DNA of 9,543 nt from Undibacterium sp. (lineage in GTDB: Bacteria; Pseudomonadota; Gammaproteobacteria; Burkholderiales; Burkholderiaceae_D): contig JAIELM010000412.1 in the NCBI GenBank assembly GCA_019752975.1, positions 1 through 9,543 on the forward strand. Direction: 5' to 3'. How positions within the stretch are numbered: the stretch's first letter is position 1; each line of letters opens with the position of its first letter. Under the pieces are notes generated by a model, which saw only the letters and a program-made list of their open reading frames with translations, was not told the DNA's origin and did not search any database. Position numbers and translations under genes: made by a program. This document shows positions 5,003 to 9,543 of the stretch, piece after piece.

Positions 5003-5533
5003 TTATTGGATTTCAAACCGAGACAACATCGCTGGCGCAATTACCTTATGTACTGGAGCGACTACGGCCATATACGCACGCCCCAAGCTGTTGTGTACGT
5101 GTACAACCGTAGCGATTTTCAAACTCATACCGGATTCATTAGTATTTTTGCAGAGCGATAGCCTGACGTCGAGATGCTTATCTGAATCACCCAAAATCAC
5201 TTCATCTTCACTCAAATACAGTAAGGAAAAAATCCCCACTTTATCTCCTACACGATAAGATGATGCTGGCTTTGATTGTCGTTTATTAGTCAGATGTCGG
5301 TTAAGACTTCCAAGATTTTTAAGACCGAACCAGCCGACCACACGATTTCGTACCTCCATCAAAAAATTAACCCATCTTGGCGTGCTCTCCAACATACCTA
5401 AACACAGCTCCAAGGCAGAACTTTGCACAGTCAAGACGTCTCGTTGATAACAGTCAAAAAAATAAGCGCCAGTCAAATATTTGCTGATCTCCCTGTGTAC
5501 GGGAAAATCACTGAAGTAAGATTTGGCAGTCAT
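5003..5533 (-). CDS. DUF2867 family protein
   Basis: The 176-residue product reads as a DUF2867 protein. Conserved-looking blocks are FFDCYQ (25-30), LCLGMLESTPRWVNFLMEVRNRVVGWFGLKNLG (44-76), YRVGDKVGIFSLLYLSEDEVILGDSDKHLDVRLSL (93-127) and VVHVHNSLGRAYMAVVAPVHKVIAPAML (143-170). The family has no established biochemical role that I know of; some proteins carry it fused behind short-chain dehydrogenase/NAD-binding domains. No signal peptide or membrane segment is evident. The start is ATG at 5533, with GAGGAAATC immediately before it, a good ribosome binding site. It is the last gene of the minus-strand operon, 50 nt after the ABC1 kinase stop. That association with a kinase-like protein linked to quinone or lipid metabolism suggests a membrane-lipid or stress context, which is inference. 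Confidence 0.8.
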   Translation of the reverse strand: MTAKSYFSDFPVHREISKYLTGAYFFDCYQRDVLTVQSSALELCLGMLESTPRWVNFLMEVRNRVVGWFGLKNLGSLNRHLTNKRQSKPASSYRVGDKVGIFSLLYLSEDEVILGDSDKHLDVRLSLCKNTNESGMSLKIATVVHVHNSLGRAYMAVVAPVHKVIAPAMLSRFEIQ

Positions 5534-5583
5534 GATTTCCTCACTATTTTTTTGGTAAACGCGATGATATAAATAATGATTTA

Positions 5584-6930
5584 TTAGTTTAAAAACGGTG
5601 TAGTCGTATCAATGACCGCGCCCATCTTCTTTAACATATGGAGCAAACCCAAATAAGCGCGGTCAAAATACGGTAAGTCGGGATGATAACCGGTCACCAA
5701 TTTAGCCAAAGTCTGACGATGTTCCGGTGTCGATGATGGATACGCAGACTTCAAACCAAAGTCAAATTTCGGTGTGTAATAAGGCTGCATTTTCCATGTA
5801 TGCACCTGCTCCAAAGCGGGCAACACTAGGCTGTCAAATTCTTCCTGCGGCAGACTCGACGAAATTAAACGTAAATCAATATACGCTAGTCGTAATGCCG
5901 CCCTATTCCCGTCCTCGGATAAGTCCATCAAAGCGATCCAACTACTTCTCATCGCCTCACGACAAGCTGGCGAAATAGTCTTAGTACAGCCAAAATCGAG
6001 CACGCCCAATTGCCCATCTTTCATGAAGAGAAAATTCCCGGGATGGGGGTCCGCATGCACCCGTCCTAGCTCACATACACCAGTCCAAAACCAAGTAAAT
6101 AAAACTTGTCCAAAATGATCCCGTTCACTTTGTGTGGGCTGAGTTTTCAGCCACTCGTCTAGATGCATGCCCTCCAGTTTTTCCATGCTCAAGACACGCT
6201 TGCCTGACAATTCAGGGAAGTAGCGCGGGATCACGATATGTGGCAAACGCACATGCTCACGAAACCAAGTAAGTTGCTCGGCCTCGTGTTGATAGTCCAC
6301 TTCTTCCAAGAGTTTGTGCTCTATGTCACTCACCACACGATCGACGATATCTTGCCGCGGCATGATGTGATTACTTAAGCGCAAACCCGAAAGTATTCCG
6401 CGCAAGAGGCGTATATCACTACCTATGCAAGCGGCAATCCCGGGATACTGCACCTTCACCGCGAGCTGGCTTCCATCGGACAAACTGGCAAGGTGCACCT
6501 GCCCTAAGCTGGCGGCGGCAAAAGCCTTGGGCTCAAAATGAGCAAACAAATTTTCTGGTGCGAGGCCAAATTCCTGCTGAAATACCTTATGTATCAAAGC
6601 CCGATTGAGTGGCGTAACTTGATGACAGCCCTTAGCCAATTCGCGACGCACGGCTTCGGGTAAAAAATCAGCCTCCATGCTTAATAGTTGCGAGACTTTC
6701 AGCGCAGTGCCTTTTAATTGATTGAGTGCACGAAACAGTATGCGGCCAATTTGAGCATCGTGATTTTCTTGTGCCTGTTGCTGCTCGGCGTCGTTACGTA
6801 TCAAGGCGCCAGCCTTATGCCGCAAACGACTCACACCAGCCTGCGCCAAAGCCAGACCGGTTACGGTAGTACGCGCCAGCTTACTGCTCGGAAGAGCGCT
6901 AGGAAAATCACGAGTCGAGGTCTTTTCCAT
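5584..6930 (-). CDS. ABC1/AarF/UbiB-type atypical protein kinase-like ATPase
   Basis: The protein belongs to the ABC1/UbiB/COQ8 family, kinase-fold ATPases associated with ubiquinone biosynthesis and lipid handling. Numbered from M1 at 6930 (448 residues), the landmarks are: KxGQ-position motif KVSQ (78-81), Ala-rich loop AAAS (138-141) in FAAASLGQVHLA, ATP-site lysine K159 in LAVKVQYPG, VHADPHPGN (291-299) with Asp294 and Asn299, and DFG (312-314). The central glycine of KxGQ is Ser here, an unusual replacement. No transmembrane segment is obvious at the C-terminus, unlike classical UbiB. It is therefore probably a paralogue rather than the housekeeping ubiB. ATG at 6930 is 1 nt past the tetR stop, with GGTGG 8 nt before it, suggesting coupled translation. 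An in-frame ATG at 6945 and GTG at 6948 would overlap tetR and lack a ribosome binding site. Confidence 0.9.
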   Translation of the reverse strand: MEKTSTRDFPSALPSSKLARTTVTGLALAQAGVSRLRHKAGALIRNDAEQQQAQENHDAQIGRILFRALNQLKGTALKVSQLLSMEADFLPEAVRRELAKGCHQVTPLNRALIHKVFQQEFGLAPENLFAHFEPKAFAAASLGQVHLASLSDGSQLAVKVQYPGIAACIGSDIRLLRGILSGLRLSNHIMPRQDIVDRVVSDIEHKLLEEVDYQHEAEQLTWFREHVRLPHIVIPRYFPELSGKRVLSMEKLEGMHLDEWLKTQPTQSERDHFGQVLFTWFWTGVCELGRVHADPHPGNFLFMKDGQLGVLDFGCTKTISPACREAMRSSWIALMDLSEDGNRAALRLAYIDLRLISSSLPQEEFDSLVLPALEQVHTWKMQPYYTPKFDFGLKSAYPSSTPEHRQTLAKLVTGYHPDLPYFDRAYLGLLHMLKKMGAVIDTTTPFLN

Positions 6931-6931
6931 A

Positions 6932-7660
6932 CTAGTGTCCACCATCACGACGAAACAACTTTAAAGTATCCAGCAAACCTGAACCATTTTGCATCAAGCG
7001 CGATAATTGATTACGCACTAAAAAACCGCCCAAGTCCGTCAGTTTATTGATCAAGCCGCTCTGCAACGCCATCACCAAGACCGCTAAGGTGAGATCGACT
7101 AATTGGGTGGTGTCGGAAAATTCTTCACTTTCATCTTTGAGCCAATAAGCAATAATGGCGAACACATAATCAACAAATAAACCTCCGATGAGATTTTTAA
7201 AATCACAGGGGGCGATCTCATTTCTCTCTTCTGCATCATTGAGAAACTCGACAATAGTCGTTTTAAACAAGGCTTGCCCAGGCAATTTATCCCGCATCAT
7301 CAAGAGCGGCGACTGTCCCACAACTTCGCGCGTCATCTGCACAAACTCTCTATCAGCGAGCAGTAATTCTAAGAACGCATCAAGCAGACGTTGCAAGCGC
7401 TCTTGCAAAGTAAATTCTTCCCAGCCCGGCGTTTCCAACACCAATTCCAACACCACTTCTATCGCCAATTCATAATACGCTAGCAGCAATTTTTCCTTAG
7501 TCGGAAAATATTTATAAATAGTCGCATCACCAATCCCAGCCGCTCGTGCGATCTGTTTCATTGTCGTTCCCTCATAACCGTGCTCAGTCATGAGATCAAC
7601 TGCGGTGCGTATCAGCGTGCGCCGCGTTTGTTCTTGTTGTGATTTGGATGTTTTCATCAT
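6932..7660 (-). CDS. TetR/AcrR family transcriptional repressor
   Basis: The 242-residue product has a typical N-terminal TetR helix-turn-helix at about residues 12-60. Helix 1 is RRTLIRTAVDLMTEHGYEGTT, followed by MKQIARAAGIGDATIYKYFPTKEKLLLAYY with the recognition helix around DATIYKYF. The long all-helical C-terminal part, about residues 65-235, would bind a ligand and dimerise; its ligand is unknown. It is somewhat longer than the common length of about 200 residues. The start is the first of two consecutive ATGs (7660, 7657), with TAGG a few bases upstream. It is the first gene of the operon with the ABC1 kinase and DUF2867 genes. A palindrome at 7681-7698 overlaps the predicted transcription start, so autorepression of the whole operon is likely. 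Confidence 0.93.
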   Translation of the reverse strand: MMKTSKSQQEQTRRTLIRTAVDLMTEHGYEGTTMKQIARAAGIGDATIYKYFPTKEKLLLAYYELAIEVVLELVLETPGWEEFTLQERLQRLLDAFLELLLADREFVQMTREVVGQSPLLMMRDKLPGQALFKTTIVEFLNDAEERNEIAPCDFKNLIGGLFVDYVFAIIAYWLKDESEEFSDTTQLVDLTLAVLVMALQSGLINKLTDLGGFLVRNQLSRLMQNGSGLLDTLKLFRRDGGH

Positions 7661-7680
7661 TAATACCTACACTCGTTAAA

Positions 7681-7698
7681 TCGGCAATTCGATGCCGA
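7681..7698. promoter_or_regulatory. Probable TetR operator over the operon's transcription start
   Basis: TCGGCA (7681-7686) and TGCCGA (7693-7698) form a perfect 6-bp inverted repeat around ATTCGA. It begins 21 bp upstream of the tetR start codon and directly follows the predicted -10 box. TetR-family regulators often bind dyads of about this size at their own promoters. A wider dyad, GTTAAA (7675-7680) with TTTAAC (7718-7723), encloses it and may be a second site. Confidence 0.45.
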
Positions 7699-7699
7699 C

Positions 7700-7705
7700 A
7701 ATATA
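7700..7705 (-). promoter_or_regulatory. Predicted -10 box of the tetR operon
   Basis: On the minus strand TATATT (7705-7700) sits in an AT-rich run and would place the transcription start near 7693, inside the palindrome at 7681-7698. A weak -35 candidate (TTATGG) lies about 18 bp upstream. The assignment rests mainly on the -10 match and the operator position. Confidence 0.35.
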
Positions 7706-7801
7706 TATCAAATATCGTTTAACTGCCATAATTATTTAATTTATCGATAGTTTGTTTTGTTTAGGCATAAAACACCCAGTTCAATTTACCAATTTGACCT
7801 G

Positions 7802-7820
7802 TGGATTTTCACTAAATCCA
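7802..7820. promoter_or_regulatory. Inverted repeat between tetR and metG
   Basis: TGGATTT (7802-7808) and AAATCCA (7814-7820) form a perfect 7-bp dyad with a 5-nt loop. It lies in the 273-bp divergent intergenic region, about 114 bp before metG. No T-run follows on either strand, so a terminator is unlikely. It could be an operator or an RNA hairpin in the metG leader if transcription starts upstream of it. Confidence 0.25.
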
Positions 7821-7893
7821 TGCATAAAGCAACTTCTGACCAAGCAAAGCAGGCTTTACCGCCATTTTCGAGCTAAACCATAGCAAAACACGG

Positions 7894-7899
7894 TAAAAT
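7894..7899 (+). promoter_or_regulatory. Candidate -10 box for metG
   Basis: TAAAAT at 7894-7899 is a fair -10 box and would start transcription near 7906, about 28 nt before the metG ATG. No good -35 hexamer is seen at the right spacing, so confidence is low. The metG ATG itself has no clear Shine-Dalgarno sequence; CACACCTATC precedes it. Confidence 0.3.
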
Positions 7900-7933
7900 A
7901 CGCCTCTTGTTCATTAACAAAAGCACACCTATC

Positions 7934-9543
7934 ATGACTCGCAAGCTGTTCGTTACCACCGCCCTCCCCTACGCCAACGCGCCATTCCACCTTGGACATA
8001 TTATGGAATACATCCAAGCCGATATCTGGGTCAGGCATCAACGCATGTCAGGTAGCGAAGTGCACTTTGTTGGAGCAGACGATGCGCATGGTGCGCCCAT
8101 CATGATTGCGGCAGAAAAAGTAGGTCAGACACCACAAGAATTTGTCGCCGAGATTGCTGCTGGCCGCAAACAATATCTCGATGGCTTTCACATAGAATTC
8201 GATAACTGGCATTCCACCGATGGCGAGGAGAATCATGCGCTCTCGCAAGATATTTACCGTAAACTTAAAGCGGCAGGATTCATCGTTAGCAAAACCATAG
8301 AACAGTTTTTTGATCCAGTAAAAAACATGTTTTTACCGGATCGCTACATCAAGGGCGAATGTCCTAAGTGCGGTGCGAAGGATCAATATGGCGATTCTTG
8401 CGAAGTGTGTAGCGCGGTGTATGCGCCGACGGAAGTAAAAAATCCCTACTCCGTGTTAACAGGCGCGACCCCAGTAATGAAATCGTCGGAACATTTTTTC
8501 TTTAAATTATCAGATCAAAAATGCGTAGATTTTTTACGCGGCTGGGCTTTACAAGATCAACGCTTACAATCGGAAGTTGCCAATAAATGTAGGGAATGGT
8601 TAGAAGGTGATGGTGGGCTCGGTGACTGGGATATCTCGCGCGATGCCCCTTACTTTGGTATACAGATTCCCGACCAACCGGGTAAATATTTCTATGTTTG
8701 GTTAGATGCGCCGGTCGGTTATTTAGCGTCGCTGAAAAATTACTTCGGCAAAGTCGGACGCGACTATGAGACCTTCATGGCAGATCCCACGACCGAGCAA
8801 ATCCATTTTATCGGCAAAGACATCACCTATTTCCATACATTATTTTGGCCTGCAATGTTGAAATTTGCTGGTTACAAAACGCCGGACCAGGTATATGCGC
8901 ACGGCTTTGTCACAGTCTCTGGCGAAAAAATGTCTAAGTCACGCGGCACAGGAATCTCGCCTTTACGTTACTTAGAGATAGGTATGAATCCAGAATGGCT
9001 ACGCTATTATTTTGCCGCCAAATTAAATAGCAAAGTCGAAGATTTAGATATGAATCCCGAAGATTTTGTAGCGCGCGTCAACGCCGACTTGATCGGTAAA
9101 TATGTGAATATCGCTAGCCGCGCGGCGGGTTTTATTACCAAGCGTTTTGATGGACGCATAGGCGAAAAAGATCCACAATCGGACGAACTATTTCAATTAA
9201 GTTTAGACGCCATTCCTGAAATCAGAGAACTCTACGAAGCACGTGAGTTTAGTAAGGCACTACGTAAAATCATGGAATTGGCCGACCAAGCCAACCAATA
9301 CGTAGCACAAAGAGCGCCGTGGGTGATTGCCAAAGACGAAGCCAGAAGCGAAGAGTTGCATCAAGTCTGTACTTCAGCACTAGGTTTATTTAAAAACCTC
9401 ACCATCATGCTAGCACCGATCTTGCCACAAGTAGCAAAAGCGGTAGGAACTTGGTTGCACTGTAAAACCGACGCATGGTCAGAGGTGACGACGGCACTCT
9501 CCTTTGGTCACAAAATCGGTGAGTATCAACATCTAATGCAACG
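7934..9543 (+). CDS. metG: Methionyl-tRNA synthetase (C-terminus cut by window edge)
   Basis: This class I aminoacyl-tRNA synthetase charges tRNA-Met and initiator tRNA with methionine in the cytosol. The frame stays open from ATG 7934 through 9543, giving 536 residues plus two bases; E. coli MetG has 677. What is missing is the end of the anticodon-binding region and any C-terminal tRNA-binding (EMAP/OB-like) dimerisation domain. Visible motifs are the HIGH signature as HLGH (19-22), catalytic-domain [13 protein letters not shown], a zinc knuckle with Cys143, Cys146, Cys156 and Cys159 (CPKC...CEVC), [30 protein letters not shown], and KMSKS at 332-336. The helical anticodon-binding domain starts near residue 390. 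It is the E. coli-like, single-knuckle four-cysteine type. It is divergent from tetR, with 273 bp between the two start codons. Confidence 0.97.
   Translation, partial: MTRKLFVTTALPYANAPFHLGHIMEYIQADIWVRHQRMSGSEVHFVGADDAHGAPIMIAAEKVGQTPQEFVAEIAAGRKQYLDGFHIEFDNWHSTDGEENHALSQDIYRKLKAAGFIVSKTIEQFFDPVKNMFLPDRYIKGECPKCGAKDQYGDSCEVCSAVYAPTEVKNPYSVLTGATPVMKSSEHFFFKLSDQKCVDFLRGWALQDQRLQSEVANKCREWLEGDGGLGDWDISRDAPYFGIQIPDQPGKYFYVWLDAPVGYLASLKNYFGKVGRDYETFMADPTTEQIHFIGKDITYFHTLFWPAMLKFAGYKTPDQVYAHGFVTVSGEKMSKSRGTGISPLRYLEIGMNPEWLRYYFAAKLNSKVEDLDMNPEDFVARVNADLIGKYVNIASRAAGFITKRFDGRIGEKDPQSDELFQLSLDAIPEIRELYEAREFSKALRKIMELADQANQYVAQRAPWVIAKDEARSEELHQVCTSALGLFKNLTIMLAPILPQVAKAVGTWLHCKTDAWSEVTTALSFGHKIGEYQHLMQ

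Noticed and set aside
5584..6930. Calling the ABC1 kinase the housekeeping ubiB
   Set aside because: It sits in a TetR operon away from ubiE/ubiJ, lacks an obvious C-terminal membrane anchor and has a variant KxGQ motif, so no ubiB symbol is justified.
7856..8248. Two minus-strand frames antisense to metG
   Set aside because: They fall on the conserved N-terminal catalytic domain of methionyl-tRNA synthetase and have no independent start signals.

Overview
The window looks like a chromosomal stretch from a betaproteobacterium, most likely Burkholderiales and plausibly an AT-richer Oxalobacteraceae-type genome such as Undibacterium. This rests mainly on the methionyl-tRNA synthetase, whose N-terminus ([17 protein letters not shown], then [16 protein letters not shown]) reads like the Burkholderiales form rather than the enterobacterial one. 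I recognised the families by eye, without a database search.

Layout, left to right. Positions 1-245 hold no gene I can support. A secreted gamma-glutamyltransferase (ggt, +, 246-1988) converges on a four-helix membrane protein (-, 2035-2454), with a REP-like palindrome between them. Positions 2455-3057 are intergenic. They contain a complete miniature transposable element (2542-2716) with perfect 15-bp terminal inverted repeats and a perfect 8-bp target duplication, followed by a possible 16-residue leader ORF and a candidate promoter. Next is a probable two-gene + operon: a small glycine-rich membrane protein (3058-3474) and a 2OG-Fe(II) oxygenase (3486-4139). It converges on a T5orf172/GIY-YIG-like gene (-, 4145-4645).

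Positions 4646-5002 are intergenic and hold a second miniature element (4764-4955), also with an 8-bp target duplication. Its termini resemble those of the first element, but its interior is unrelated: a long imperfect palindrome containing 8-bp and 10-bp tandem repeats. A minus-strand operon then reads right to left: TetR regulator (6932-7660), ABC1/UbiB-type atypical kinase (5584-6930) and DUF2867 protein (5003-5533). The TetR gene has a palindrome over its predicted transcription start and is divergent from metG (7934 to the window end, truncated by the edge).

The genes are mostly housekeeping or conserved accessory types. The least ordinary content is the pair of related non-autonomous mobile elements with matching ends, intact target duplications and different repeat-rich interiors. 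The most coherent functional unit is the TetR-ABC1-DUF2867 operon, likely autoregulated, whose kinase carries a KVSQ variant of the family's KxGQ motif.
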